From RGIG3159 sp045640565 (GTDB lineage: Bacteria; Bacillota; Clostridia; Oscillospirales; Oscillospiraceae): DNA of 64,000 nt. The stretch is taken from positions 10,440 to 74,439 of the forward strand of contig JAZUFG010000114.1 in NCBI GenBank assembly GCA_045640565.1. The letters are read 5' to 3'. The translations under genes and the position numbers were made by a program. Every line of letters begins with the position of its first letter. Within the stretch, counting starts at the first letter, position 1. Under the pieces are notes generated by a model. The model was not told the DNA's origin, did no database searches, and saw nothing but the letters and a program-made list of their open reading frames with translations. This document shows positions 34,956 to 44,012 of the stretch, piece by piece.

Positions 34956-35753
34956 CTATATCCGATTCAGGAGGATGACGGCCGCCAGAAGGGCCGCTCC
35001 CAGGCAGAGAGCAAAGGCGTCTCCCGCCTTCATATGGAGTGTCTTCATTCGGGTCCTCCCCTCGCCTCCGTGGTAGCAGCGGCATTCCATGGCCGTGGCC
35101 AGTTCGTCAGCCCGGCGGAAGGCGGAAAGAAAGAGAGGTACCAGGACCGGGATCAGGGCCTTGGCCCGATGGGTCAGACTGCCGGTTTCAAAGTCCGCGC
35201 CTCTGGCCTTCTGTGCGGAAATGATCTTATCCGTTTCCTCAATGAGAGTGGGAATAAAGCGAAGGGCAATGCAGATCATCATGGAAAGCTCATGGACCGG
35301 GAATTTCAGCTTTTTCAAGGGATTCAGCAGGCACTCCATGCCATCCGTCAGAGCTATGGGCGAGGTGGTATAGGTCAAAAGGAAGGTCCCCATGACCAGA
35401 AAAATGATTCTGGTAACCATAAAGAAGGCCGTGCGAAGTCCCTCTTTGGTCACACGGAAGATCCACCAAGACCAAAGCTCTTCTCCTGGGGTATAAAAGG
35501 CATTCAGAACACCGGTCAGAACGATGATGATGATCAGAGGCTTCAGGCCCTTCAGAAGGGCCTTCAGCTTGATTCTGGACAGGAGAATGGCCGAAACCAG
35601 AAAGGCAAAAACGATGCCATAAGAGAGATAACCCTTTGCCAGGAAAAGAACAACGATATAAAGAATGGTCAAAAGGAGCTTTGTCCGGGGGTCCAGGCGA
35701 TGGACGGGAGTAGTTCCGGGGAAAAACTGGCCCAGAGTGATATCCTTCAGCAT
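34956..35753 (-). CDS. ecfT: ECF transporter transmembrane component EcfT
   Basis: A 265-residue integral membrane protein of the CbiQ/EcfT family, scaffold of energy-coupling-factor vitamin transporters. It has about five to six hydrophobic segments and the cytoplasmic coupling motif with Ala-Arg-Gly (SAQKARGADFE), which grips the two ATPases. Its start overlaps the ecfA2 stop by 7 bases. No S-component lies here, so it is a shared, general ECF module for several vitamins. Confidence 0.93.
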   Translation of the reverse strand: MLKDITLGQFFPGTTPVHRLDPRTKLLLTILYIVVLFLAKGYLSYGIVFAFLVSAILLSRIKLKALLKGLKPLIIIIVLTGVLNAFYTPGEELWSWWIFRVTKEGLRTAFFMVTRIIFLVMGTFLLTYTTSPIALTDGMECLLNPLKKLKFPVHELSMMICIALRFIPTLIEETDKIISAQKARGADFETGSLTHRAKALIPVLVPLFLSAFRRADELATAMECRCYHGGEGRTRMKTLHMKAGDAFALCLGAALLAAVILLNRI

Positions 35754-36664
35754 AGGACATCCTCCTTTCCGGACGGGGCGGCGGCAAAAGCAGGGCTTTT
35801 CCCACCCTCGGGGCTGTCCTTCAGGGCGAGAAGGGCTGCTGCTGCCTGCTCCACGGTATACACAGAGGGATCCACAGGGAGGCCCAGCTCCTTCAAGCGA
35901 AGAAAGAGGCGGGTGATCTCCGGGATATCCAGGCCGATTTCGGCCAATTCCCGGGCATGGGCAAAGACCTGGCCGGGACTTCCCTGTAAAAAGGCTTCCC
36001 CGTGATTCAGGACCAGAATACGGTCTGCATAGCGGGCAATCTGCCCCATGTCATGGGAAACGATCACCATGGCACAGCCGGACTCTTGCCGGTAAGTATC
36101 CAGATTCTTCATGATATCGGCAGAGCCCGCAGGGTCCAGGCCCGCTGTCGGTTCATCCAGAACCAGAACCTCCGGTTCCATAGCCAGGACACCCGCAATG
36201 GCTGCCCGGCGTTTCAGACCGCCGGAGAGGTCAAAGGGAGACATGGAGAGCATATCAGATCCGAGCCCCACCAGGGAGGCGGCATGCCGCACCCGGCGCT
36301 CAACTTCCTCCCGGGACAGGCCCATGTTTCCGGGGCCGTAGGCAATATCCTGAAAAACCGTTTCTTCAAAAAGCTGATATTCCGGATACTGGAAAACAAG
36401 GCCCACATGTGAGCGGGCTTCCTTACGGACGGCAGCACTCTCGTTGATATCCTTCCCGTGAAGGAGGACCTTGCCGGAGCTGGGAAGCAGAAGCCCGTTC
36501 AAATGTTGGATGAGGGTGGACTTTCCGGATCCGGTATGGCCGATCAAACCCAGACATTCCCCCGGGAAGACTTTCATATTCAATTTCCGAATGGCGGTAT
36601 GCTCAAAAGGAGTTCCCACGGAATAGACATGTGTCAGATCCAGGGTGGAAAGAATGGGATTCAT
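35747..36664 (-). CDS. ecfA2: ECF transporter ATPase EcfA2
   Basis: A 305-residue ABC ATPase with Walker A GHTGSGKST, a Q-loop (FQYPEYQLFE) that is the EcfA2 hallmark, signature FDLSGGLKRR and Walker B VLVLDEP. It pairs with EcfA1 to power EcfT. ATG 36664 is taken as start; a TTG two codons earlier is the alternative, nearer to the AGGA site. The 50-base gap to ecfA1 holds a small GGGG/CCCC hairpin only. Confidence 0.92.
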   Translation of the reverse strand: MNPILSTLDLTHVYSVGTPFEHTAIRKLNMKVFPGECLGLIGHTGSGKSTLIQHLNGLLLPSSGKVLLHGKDINESAAVRKEARSHVGLVFQYPEYQLFEETVFQDIAYGPGNMGLSREEVERRVRHAASLVGLGSDMLSMSPFDLSGGLKRRAAIAGVLAMEPEVLVLDEPTAGLDPAGSADIMKNLDTYRQESGCAMVIVSHDMGQIARYADRILVLNHGEAFLQGSPGQVFAHARELAEIGLDIPEITRLFLRLKELGLPVDPSVYTVEQAAAALLALKDSPEGGKSPAFAAAPSGKEDVLC

Positions 36665-36723
36665 GGGCAAGTATTCCTATCAAAAAAGCATAAAAGGGGC
36701 CTGACAGTCCCCCTCGCGAAGGG

Positions 36724-37566
36724 TTATTTTCCGAACTGCTTTCTCAAAAGCGCAGCGCAGTCCTCCTCGCTCAGGGCATCCAGGGGAAGGGATTCCCCCG
36801 CCTGATTGAGGGCATAAAGAAGCGCCACCGTATCCGGGACTTCCAGGCCCAGGCTGCGGAGCAATTCCACTTCTGAAAAAACCTTTTTAGGGCTGCCGTC
36901 CAGAGCAATTTTCCCCTTGTTCATAACAAGGACCCGCTCTGCCTCAGCGGCCTCTTCCATGTGATGCGTGATCAGGACCACCGTGATTCCCTTCCGGTGA
37001 AGGGTATGCAGGATGGTCATAATATCATGCCGGCCCTGGGGATCCAGCATGGCCGTTGGCTCATCCAGAACAATACAGCGGGGCTGCATAGCCAAAACGC
37101 CCGCAATCGCCACCCGCTGTTTTTGTCCGCCGGACAGAAGATGTGGCGCATGCTCCCGGTATTCCTCCATTCCCACCAGCTTCAGGGCTTCATCAACACG
37201 CCTGCAGATCTCTTCGGAGGGGACACCGAGATTCTCCGGGGCGAAGGCCACATCCTCCTCAACCAAATTGGCAACAATCTGGTTGTCCGGGTTCTGGAAT
37301 ACCATTCCGCAGGCCTTTCGGATCTGAAAGAGCATATCCTCATCTCGGGTATCCATCCCGTAAACACAGACGCTGCCTCCGCTAGGCAGGAGAATGGCAT
37401 TCATCTGCCGGGCTAATGTGGATTTTCCGCACCCGTTGTGGCCGAGGATGGCGGTAAAACTCCCCTCTTCAATCTTCAGATTCAAATCCGAAAAGAGCTC
37501 GGGATAGGTCCTATGCTCATCCGATGGATAGGAAAAAGTCAGATTGTGAAGGCTGATTGCTTCCAT
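36724..37566 (-). CDS. ecfA1: ECF transporter ATPase EcfA1
   Basis: A 280-residue ABC ATPase with Walker A GHNGCGKST, Q-loop FQNPDNQIVA (EcfA1-type), signature LLSGGQKQR and Walker B CIVLDEP. The C-terminal extension fits the family. It starts 9 bases after the methyltransferase stop. With ecfA2, ecfT and truA it forms the block that in many Firmicutes directly follows rplQ; here it is displaced about 4.4 kb downstream. Confidence 0.93.
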   Translation of the reverse strand: MEAISLHNLTFSYPSDEHRTYPELFSDLNLKIEEGSFTAILGHNGCGKSTLARQMNAILLPSGGSVCVYGMDTRDEDMLFQIRKACGMVFQNPDNQIVANLVEEDVAFAPENLGVPSEEICRRVDEALKLVGMEEYREHAPHLLSGGQKQRVAIAGVLAMQPRCIVLDEPTAMLDPQGRHDIMTILHTLHRKGITVVLITHHMEEAAEAERVLVMNKGKIALDGSPKKVFSEVELLRSLGLEVPDTVALLYALNQAGESLPLDALSEEDCAALLRKQFGK

Positions 37567-37575
37567 ACTTCCTCC

Positions 37576-38442
37576 TCAGGGTTTCGCCAGCCAACGCCCC
37601 GTTGCCCCACAGGGCAGCGTGAGACCGGAATCCCGGACGGGAAGCCCCAGTTCATCTGAGAAGCTTTTCCCACCGAACTTTTTGCTGAATATGGATTCCA
37701 TAATATAGCTGAGCACCGACGGAGCAAGCCCCGTGGTATAGGAATTGATAATCACGAAAAGGGGCTTGTCCGAAAGGACCTTGGACACCAGCTCCACAAA
37801 GGGATAGAGATTCTCCTCCAGCTTCCAGATCTCACCGGAAGGTCCGCGCCCGTAGGAGGGCGGATCCATGATAATGGCATCATAGCGGCGTCCGCGGCGG
37901 ATCTCCCGCTCCACAAATTTGCTGCAGTCATCCACGATCCACCGGATCGGTGCGTTTTCAAGACCGCTGGATTTTGCATTTTCCTTGGCCCAGGCCACCA
38001 TACCCTTCGCTGCATCCACATGGCACACAGAGGCACCCGCGGAGGCAGCCGCCACTGTGGCCGCTCCTGTGTAGGCAAAGAGATTCAGAACGGAAATCTC
38101 TCTCCCTGCCTTTTTGATCTCTTCCCGGATAAAGTCCCAATTGGCAGCCTGTTCCGGAAAAATACCGGTATGCTTAAAGTTCATGGGCTTTACATTGAAA
38201 GTCAGATCCCGATAGCGGACCGTCCAATGCTCCGGCAGATGTTTCCGCTCCCAGCTGCCGCCGCCTGTGGAAGAACGGGAATAGCAGGCGTCATAACGCC
38301 GCCAAAGGGGATTTGTTTTCTCTGTCGTCCAAATCACCTGGGGATCCGGGCGGATCAGGATATAATTCCCCCACCGTTCCAGCTTTTCGCCGGAAGATGT
38401 ATCCAGAATCTCATAATCCTCCCAGTTTTCCGCTCTCCACAT
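37576..38442 (-). CDS. RlmI/RlmK-like class I SAM methyltransferase
   Basis: A 288-residue methyltransferase with SAM motif I LNLFAYTGAAT near residue 120 and motif IV DPPSYGRG near residue 195, typical of the C-terminal half of RlmI/RlmK 23S rRNA methyltransferases. The PUA domain of RlmI is missing; instead a short beta-rich N-terminus is present. It probably methylates RNA; the site is unknown. It lies 14 bases after the PBP gene, likely co-transcribed. Confidence 0.82.
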   Translation of the reverse strand: MWRAENWEDYEILDTSSGEKLERWGNYILIRPDPQVIWTTEKTNPLWRRYDACYSRSSTGGGSWERKHLPEHWTVRYRDLTFNVKPMNFKHTGIFPEQAANWDFIREEIKKAGREISVLNLFAYTGAATVAAASAGASVCHVDAAKGMVAWAKENAKSSGLENAPIRWIVDDCSKFVEREIRRGRRYDAIIMDPPSYGRGPSGEIWKLEENLYPFVELVSKVLSDKPLFVIINSYTTGLAPSVLSYIMESIFSKKFGGKSFSDELGLPVRDSGLTLPCGATGRWLAKP

Positions 38443-38456
38443 AGTCTCTTTCTCCG

Positions 38457-40871
38457 TTAATTATTCTTCTTTTTTTCCTCTTCTTCCAGCTTCTCCAACT
38501 CTTCCTCGATGAGTTCATCCAGGGTCTTCGGCTTTACCGTTTCCGTGTGGATGGGACAATCCTGGTCATAACGGGTCGTTGAGGGACTGGAAGCCTTATA
38601 ATAGCCCTCCGGCTGATTGGTAATGAAATTATATTCTTCGTCCTGAACGGTAACGCCTTCCTTCAGGAACTTTCTCGTCACATTGAGGAGGCCCAAATTT
38701 CTCAGGGAATAGGGCGCCTTCTCGTAGCAATAGGAGGTGGCACGAAGCCCGGACTCGCCGCAAAGCGTTACCATCTTGTGGCAATCGCATTCTTCCGTCG
38801 GCACATCTTCCAGGCAAAGATACGCCGTGACCTCCCGATCCCCTCTCGGATCCGCATGGCAGGCATCCGTGCAGAGCTTGCCGCTGTCGCGGCAGAAACT
38901 GCACTCCACCAAATTACTTGGCTTATCAAAATCTTCATAGCTAAGGCCGGAGTGGATCTCTGCCATAATATCATGCCAGATATGGACGGCAATGCTGCCC
39001 TCGCCGTCAACCCGCTCAATGGATTCAGGGGTATCATAGCCCACCCAGCAGAGGGCGGTGTAATAGGGCGTATAGCCTCCGAACCAGCTATCGCAATCGT
39101 CATCCGTGGTACCGGTCTTTCCCGCCACGGGCATATTATCCAAAGCTGCCCCGGTCCCGGTTCCGGTGAGAACCGTCTCCTCCATCATTTCCGTCAGATA
39201 GTAGGCATTCTTTGCGCTGAGGGCTCTGTTGTCCTCCTGCTCGTTGTAAAGAAGGACATTCCCTTCCTCATCCGTAATCTTTGTATAGGTTCTGCCGGTA
39301 CGGTAAACGCCGTCATTGGCAAAAGCCGCATAGGCCTCCGTCAATTCCTTCAGCGTACAGCCGTATGCCAGGCTGCCCATGCCCATGCCCCAGGACGTCA
39401 GGTCCGTGAGATTATCCCTGTTTTCCACAAAGGTGGAAATATGCAGGTTATCTCTGGCATATTCAAAGCAGGTCCTTGCCGTCATGGTGTCCACCAGGGA
39501 AACAGATATGGTGTTCAAGGACTTGGCAACCGCTTCCTTCATGTTTACAAGGCCGCGGTAGATGCCGTCAATATTGGGAGGCCAGCAAGCCGTATCCGTG
39601 AAACGGGAAGGCACATCATCCATCGTGCTGATGGGGGTGATCAACCCCTCATTCAAAGCAGCGGCATAAACGGTAACAGGCTTGAGCACAGAGCCCGGCT
39701 CCAGCTTGCTCTGGGTTGCACGGTTCCAAACCAGGCTTCCTTCCTTTTTGCCGGTACCGCCAATAACGCCCACGATATCTCCGCTCTCATTATCGATCAC
39801 CATCATGGCGCTCTGCAATTGCTGGGCACTCTTTGTGGCGGGGAAGTTTTCCTCATCCGTGTACTGTTTTTCCAAAAGGTTCTGAATTTCCGTGTTCACA
39901 GTCGCATAAATTCTGTAACCGCCGGAGGTCAGCATTCTGTTGGCTTCCTGATAGGAAAGATTATAGGTTTCCTCCAAATCGGAGATCACCTCACGGACGA
40001 CCTCATCCACAAAGTAGGAATAGATTCCATACTCGCCTTCCGATCTTGTCCCCTCGGCAGATGAAGTGAAAACTAACTCCTGATTCTTCGCGGCTATCAT
40101 CTCTTCCTCCGAGATATAGCCCTGGTCGCACATGGCCTGAAGAATGATCCTTTCTCTCTTTTTGTTGTTTTCAGGAAAAACATAAGGATCATAGAGGGAC
40201 GGGTTATTGGTAATACCGATCAGGCTGGCGCACTCTGCCAGAGATAATTCGGACACGTCCTTTCCGAAATAGTGCCGTGATGCGCTCTGGACACCGTACT
40301 TTCCTTCGCCCAGATAGATGGTGTTGAAATACATTTCCAGAATATCGGACTTTTCATAATCCTCTTCCAAGCGGAGAGCGCGATACATTTCCGTCAGTTT
40401 TCTATGGACGGTGACATCGTTTTCACCGGTCAGATTCTTCACCAACTGCTGAGTGATTGTGGATCCGCCAAAAGAGGACTTTCCGATAAACATACTGGCG
40501 CAGGCCTTGATCGTCCGAAGCCAGTCAATGCCCTCATGGTCAAAGAAACGCTTATCCTCGATGGAAACGCAGGCGAAAGACAGCTCGTTGGGAATATCCG
40601 AATAGTCCACCCATTCCCGGTCTTCACTGGCATAGAGGCGCTGAATTTCTTCCCACTCACCGGTTTTTTTATTCTCTGCGAGAATAATGGATGTTTTGGA
40701 AAGATCGTAATCCTCCAAAACCAGGGTATCCTGGGACTTTACATCCGTCCGGACCCAGTTATAAAAATAGACGGCAAAAAGGATAAAAGCTACTGCGCAG
40801 ACAAGGATAGCAGTACCCAAAACTGCGAAGAATTTCCCCGCAAAGGTTTTTTTCTTACGTTTGTTTTCCAT
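38457..40871 (-). CDS. Class A penicillin-binding protein (PBP1A-like)
   Basis: An 804-residue bifunctional peptidoglycan synthase. A cytoplasmic basic start and one membrane anchor (about 15-37) precede a family 51 glycosyltransferase domain with EDKRFFDHEGID. The transpeptidase domain has the Ser-X-X-Lys nucleophile in EPGSVLKP and the Lys-Thr-Gly-Thr box. After it lies a Cys-rich stretch with about nine Cys (CSFC, LCTDAC, CDCH and others), a feature of clostridial PBP1 proteins, then a charged coil. ATG 40871 has GGAGGG upstream. It heads a unit with the methyltransferase and maybe the ECF genes. Confidence 0.93.
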   Translation of the reverse strand: MENKRKKKTFAGKFFAVLGTAILVCAVAFILFAVYFYNWVRTDVKSQDTLVLEDYDLSKTSIILAENKKTGEWEEIQRLYASEDREWVDYSDIPNELSFACVSIEDKRFFDHEGIDWLRTIKACASMFIGKSSFGGSTITQQLVKNLTGENDVTVHRKLTEMYRALRLEEDYEKSDILEMYFNTIYLGEGKYGVQSASRHYFGKDVSELSLAECASLIGITNNPSLYDPYVFPENNKKRERIILQAMCDQGYISEEEMIAAKNQELVFTSSAEGTRSEGEYGIYSYFVDEVVREVISDLEETYNLSYQEANRMLTSGGYRIYATVNTEIQNLLEKQYTDEENFPATKSAQQLQSAMMVIDNESGDIVGVIGGTGKKEGSLVWNRATQSKLEPGSVLKPVTVYAAALNEGLITPISTMDDVPSRFTDTACWPPNIDGIYRGLVNMKEAVAKSLNTISVSLVDTMTARTCFEYARDNLHISTFVENRDNLTDLTSWGMGMGSLAYGCTLKELTEAYAAFANDGVYRTGRTYTKITDEEGNVLLYNEQEDNRALSAKNAYYLTEMMEETVLTGTGTGAALDNMPVAGKTGTTDDDCDSWFGGYTPYYTALCWVGYDTPESIERVDGEGSIAVHIWHDIMAEIHSGLSYEDFDKPSNLVECSFCRDSGKLCTDACHADPRGDREVTAYLCLEDVPTEECDCHKMVTLCGESGLRATSYCYEKAPYSLRNLGLLNVTRKFLKEGVTVQDEEYNFITNQPEGYYKASSPSTTRYDQDCPIHTETVKPKTLDELIEEELEKLEEEEKKKNN

Positions 40872-40926
40872 CACGGACCCTCCAAACAAAGCAATAACTA
40901 GGGAGTGTATACAACTTCAATTTTAT

Positions 40927-40956
40927 ATTATAGCACTTCTGTCAAGAATTCTTCAA
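40927..40956 (-). promoter_or_regulatory. Probable PBP promoter
   Basis: On the minus strand TTGAAG, 18 bases, TATAAT. A TTGACA lies only 7 bases before the TATAAT and cannot pair with it. Confidence 0.45.
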
Positions 40957-41013
40957 GGTTCGGACAAAGGAATTCAAGGCTGCAGCGAAAGTATCCCCGG
41001 AAAGCTATTTCCC

Positions 41014-41042
41014 TTGCGATTTTCCTGCAGAACTGCTATACT
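41014..41042 (+). promoter_or_regulatory. Promoter of the NifX-FKBP fusion gene
   Basis: TTGCGA, 17 bases, TATACT, 30 bases before the ATG. Confidence 0.6.
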
Positions 41043-41071
41043 GCTATTTGAAAACAAGGAGGACTAAAACG

Positions 41072-41893
41072 ATGAAAATTGCGGTAACTTATGAAAACGG
41101 AGAAGTCTTTCAGCACTTTGGAAGGACCAGGACATTTAAGATCTATGACATTGCAGGAGAAAATATCCTCTCCTCGGAAATCCTGGACTGCGGAGAAACA
41201 GGGCACGAAGCCCTGGCTGAGCTGTTAAGCGAGAATGAAGTGGATGTCCTGATCTGCGGCGGCATGGGAAGCGGCGCCCAGGCTGCTCTCACGGATACCG
41301 GTATCCGGATCTGTTCCGGAGCAAGCGGGAATGCGGACGGTTCAGTGGAAGCTTTTCTGCGGGGAGAACTCAGCTCCGAAGGCGTAAACTGTGATCATCA
41401 TGAAGAAGGTTCCGGCTGCAGCGGCCACTGCGGGGGCTGCCACGGCTGCCATCCCATGATGGAAGGCAAAAATGTGGGGAAAGCCGTCAAAGTCCATTAC
41501 CAGGGTACCTTTAACGACGGAACACAGTTTGATTCCTCTTACGAACGAGGTGAACCTCTCAGCTTCATCTGCGGAGCGGGCATGATGATCCCCGGCTTTG
41601 ATCAGGCAGTCGCTCTGATGGAAGTGGGTGAAATCATGAATATTCACCTATCCCCCGAAGATGCTTACGGCCCTTCCGATCCGAATGCCATCTTTACGGT
41701 GGAGACCTCCATGGTCCCGGGTTCCGAAGATCTTAAAGTAGGACAGAGGGTATATCTGACAGACGGGAGCGGCCGTCCCCTTCCCGTTCTTGTTACCCAA
41801 AAAGAAGGAGAAAGCATCACCTTTGATGCCAACCATGAAATGGCAGGAAAGGAACTCAATTTTAAAATTGAGCTTTTGGAAGTCTCCGAGTAA
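41072..41893 (+). CDS. NifX/NifB-like domain fused to SlyD-like FKBP prolyl isomerase
   Basis: A 273-residue two-domain protein. Residues 1-103 are a dinitrogenase FeMo-cofactor-binding (NifX/NifB-like) domain: HFGRTRTF start motif, then CGGMGSGAQ. A linker (104-131) is packed with Cys and His (Cys107, His109, His110, Cys116, His119, Cys120, Cys123, His124, Cys126, His127), likely binding a metal or iron-sulfur cluster. Residues 132-273 are a SlyD-type FKBP domain with inserted chaperone flap. No nitrogenase genes are near. It may be a metallochaperone with folding activity; function is unproven. Single gene with AAGGAGG and its own terminator. Confidence 0.88.
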   Translation: MKIAVTYENGEVFQHFGRTRTFKIYDIAGENILSSEILDCGETGHEALAELLSENEVDVLICGGMGSGAQAALTDTGIRICSGASGNADGSVEAFLRGELSSEGVNCDHHEEGSGCSGHCGGCHGCHPMMEGKNVGKAVKVHYQGTFNDGTQFDSSYERGEPLSFICGAGMMIPGFDQAVALMEVGEIMNIHLSPEDAYGPSDPNAIFTVETSMVPGSEDLKVGQRVYLTDGSGRPLPVLVTQKEGESITFDANHEMAGKELNFKIELLEVSE

Positions 41894-41901
41894 AAAGGGC
41901 A

Positions 41902-41942
41902 TAAAAATATCCCGGTTCCAGAAAGGACCGGGATATTTTTTA
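41902..41942. terminator. Bidirectional terminator, end of the ribosomal cluster
   Basis: ATATCCCGGTTCC with its complement around AGAAA, with T-runs on both strands. It serves the fusion gene and, on the minus strand, the end of rplQ. Confidence 0.88.
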
Positions 41943-41987
41943 TGCTGCTCTCACCGATCTCCGCAAAGAACAGTGAGACGAAGAAAA

Positions 41988-42329
41988 TTAAACAAGTTCA
42001 ATAACTGCTTTTTCGGCTGCATCGCCGCGACGAAGAGTAGTTCTGGTTACACGGGTGTAACCGCCCTTGCGCTCTGCATACTTGGGAGCGATTTCGTCAA
42101 ACAGCTTCTTTGCAACATCTTCCTTGGTAACAAAGGCAAGAGCTCTGCGATAGTTGGCAAGGCCGCCCTTTTTGGCCAGGGTGATGAGCTTTTCAACAAC
42201 GGGCTGAACTTCCTTGGCACGGAAAAAAGTGGTTTCAATCTTGCCATAGGAAAGCAGGTCAGTTGCGAGCTGGCGGAGCAGAGCCTTTCTCTGTGTGCTG
42301 GTCTTACCCAGTTTGCGTGTTCCGTACAT
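41988..42329 (-). CDS. rplQ: 50S ribosomal protein L17
   Basis: A 113-residue protein of the large subunit, near the exit tunnel, starting with MYGTRKLGKTSTQRKALLR. It is the short core form common in Firmicutes. It is last gene of the S10-spc-alpha cluster, 21 bases after rpoA, and is followed by a bidirectional terminator. Confidence 0.97.
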   Translation of the reverse strand: MYGTRKLGKTSTQRKALLRQLATDLLSYGKIETTFFRAKEVQPVVEKLITLAKKGGLANYRRALAFVTKEDVAKKLFDEIAPKYAERKGGYTRVTRTTLRRGDAAEKAVIELV

Positions 42330-42350
42330 AATTCATTTACCTCCAAAAGC

Positions 42351-43319
42351 TTACTGCTCGGAATCTTTTTCTTTGGACTCTTCATTGGCGAGGCTCAGGC
42401 CCATCATGGCGAGCTTATTCTGAACCTCTTCGAGGGACTTTCTGCCCATATTGCGGACCTTCATCATTTCGTCGCTGGTCTTGGAAATCAAGTCCTCAAC
42501 GTTGTTGATATTGGCACGCTTCAGGCAGTTAAAGCTACGAACGGACAGATCCAGCTCTTCAATCGTGAGCTCCAAAACCTTGTCATGAGTGGGCTCCGGC
42601 TTATCTACGACTGTGGGGCTGCTATTCACGGCCTCAGAGAGATCCGTAAAGAGAGAGAGGTGATCCGTCATAATCTTTGCGCCCAGGGAAACAGCATCCC
42701 GAGCGGAAATCGTATTATTGGTCCATACCTCAAGAGTCAGCTTGTCGTAGTCGGTCATATTACCGACACGGGTGTTTTCCACCGTGTAGTTGACCTTATA
42801 AACCGGGGAATAAAGGGAATCCACAGCAATTACGCCAATCGGCATATTGGGATTCTTATTCCGATCGGCAGGGACATAGCCCCGGCCGTGACCCAGTGTA
42901 ATCTCCATGCTGAAGTTTGCATCGGGACCAAGGGAGCAGATATGGAGCTCCGGATTGATGATCTCCACATCGCTATCCAGCCTGATATCACCGGCAGTGA
43001 CTTCGCATTCACCGGTCGCATCAATATAGACGGTCTTAGGGCCGGCACAATGCAGCTTGGCAATAATCTTCTTGACATTCAAAACGATCTCCGTGACATC
43101 CTCACGAACACCGGGAATGGTGGAGAATTCATGCTGCACGCCAGCAATCTTGATAGATGTAGCGGCAGATCCGGGAAGAGAGCTCAGAAGGATCCGACGA
43201 AGGGAGTTGCCCATCGTTGTTCCATAGCCTCTGGCCAGGGGTTCTACCGTATAAATACCATGATTGCTACCCTCAGGGGCATCGTCACATGTAATGCGAG
43301 GCTTTTCAAATTCAACCAT
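42351..43319 (-). CDS. rpoA: RNA polymerase alpha subunit
   Basis: A 322-residue subunit. The N-terminal domain dimerises and seeds polymerase assembly (GNSLRRILLSSLPG near residue 39); after an acidic linker, the C-terminal domain (about 245-315) carries the helix-hairpin-helix that binds UP-element DNA and activators (LSVRSFNCLKRA). ATG 43319 has AAGGAGGG upstream. It is placed between rpsD and rplQ as in nearly all bacteria. Confidence 0.97.
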   Translation of the reverse strand: MVEFEKPRITCDDAPEGSNHGIYTVEPLARGYGTTMGNSLRRILLSSLPGSAATSIKIAGVQHEFSTIPGVREDVTEIVLNVKKIIAKLHCAGPKTVYIDATGECEVTAGDIRLDSDVEIINPELHICSLGPDANFSMEITLGHGRGYVPADRNKNPNMPIGVIAVDSLYSPVYKVNYTVENTRVGNMTDYDKLTLEVWTNNTISARDAVSLGAKIMTDHLSLFTDLSEAVNSSPTVVDKPEPTHDKVLELTIEELDLSVRSFNCLKRANINNVEDLISKTSDEMMKVRNMGRKSLEEVQNKLAMMGLSLANEESKEKDSEQ

Positions 43320-43394
43320 TAAATAAATACCCTCCTTCAATCTGCGAAAAGAGCTTTCGCCGCTATGTTCAGCTTACGGTTCAGAAGGTTCAGA

Positions 43395-43991
43395 TTACTT
43401 GGAGTAATACTCGACGATGAGGTGTTCTGCGATTTCAAAGTCGATATCGTCTCTAGCAGGCATCGTAACAACTTTACCCGTCAAAGTGTTCTTATCGCGA
43501 TCCAGCCACTTGGGAGCAGCCACAAAAGCGTCAGCTTCCTTCATCATCTTAAAACGAGTGCAGGACTGGCTCTTTTCAGAGACAGCAATAACGTCGCCAA
43601 CCTTAACCAAATAAGAAGGGATATTTACGCGCTTGCCGTTCACGTTGAAATGACCGTGACTGACCAGCTGGCGGGCTTCCCGACGGGTTGAAGCAAAACC
43701 GAGGCGATAGACTGCATTGTCCAATCTGCGCTCAACGAGAACCAGGAGGTTTTCGCCGGTGTTGCCTTCCATGCGTTCAGCCTTCTCGTAATAAGCACGG
43801 AACTGCTTTTCAAGAATGCCATATACGAACTTGACCTTCTGCTTTTCCTGCATCTGGAGGCCATATTCGGATTTCTTTGTTCTTCTCTGTCCACCGGGGT
43901 TCTTATTGGAAGACTTGTTATAACCCATTGCGGCGGGAGAAACGCCCAGAGTTCTGCAGCGCTTCAGGACAGGCTGTGTATTTCTTGCCAT
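43395..43991 (-). CDS. rpsD: 30S ribosomal protein S4
   Basis: A 198-residue assembly protein of the small subunit. The S4 RNA-binding domain is seen in LDNAVYRLGFASTRREARQ near residue 95. The N-terminus has no Cys, so it is the zinc-free form. In Bacillus S4 represses its own gene, which there lies outside the alpha operon; here it is inside, between rpsK and rpoA. Confidence 0.97.
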   Translation of the reverse strand: MARNTQPVLKRCRTLGVSPAAMGYNKSSNKNPGGQRRTKKSEYGLQMQEKQKVKFVYGILEKQFRAYYEKAERMEGNTGENLLVLVERRLDNAVYRLGFASTRREARQLVSHGHFNVNGKRVNIPSYLVKVGDVIAVSEKSQSCTRFKMMKEADAFVAAPKWLDRDKNTLTGKVVTMPARDDIDFEIAEHLIVEYYSK

Positions 43992-44012
43992 AAATTATTT
44001 CCTCCTTCTAAA

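Noticed and set aside
41790..43322. A 510-codon plus-strand frame over rplQ and rpoA
   Set aside because: Antisense shadow of two core genes; its start is inside the FKBP gene and terminator.
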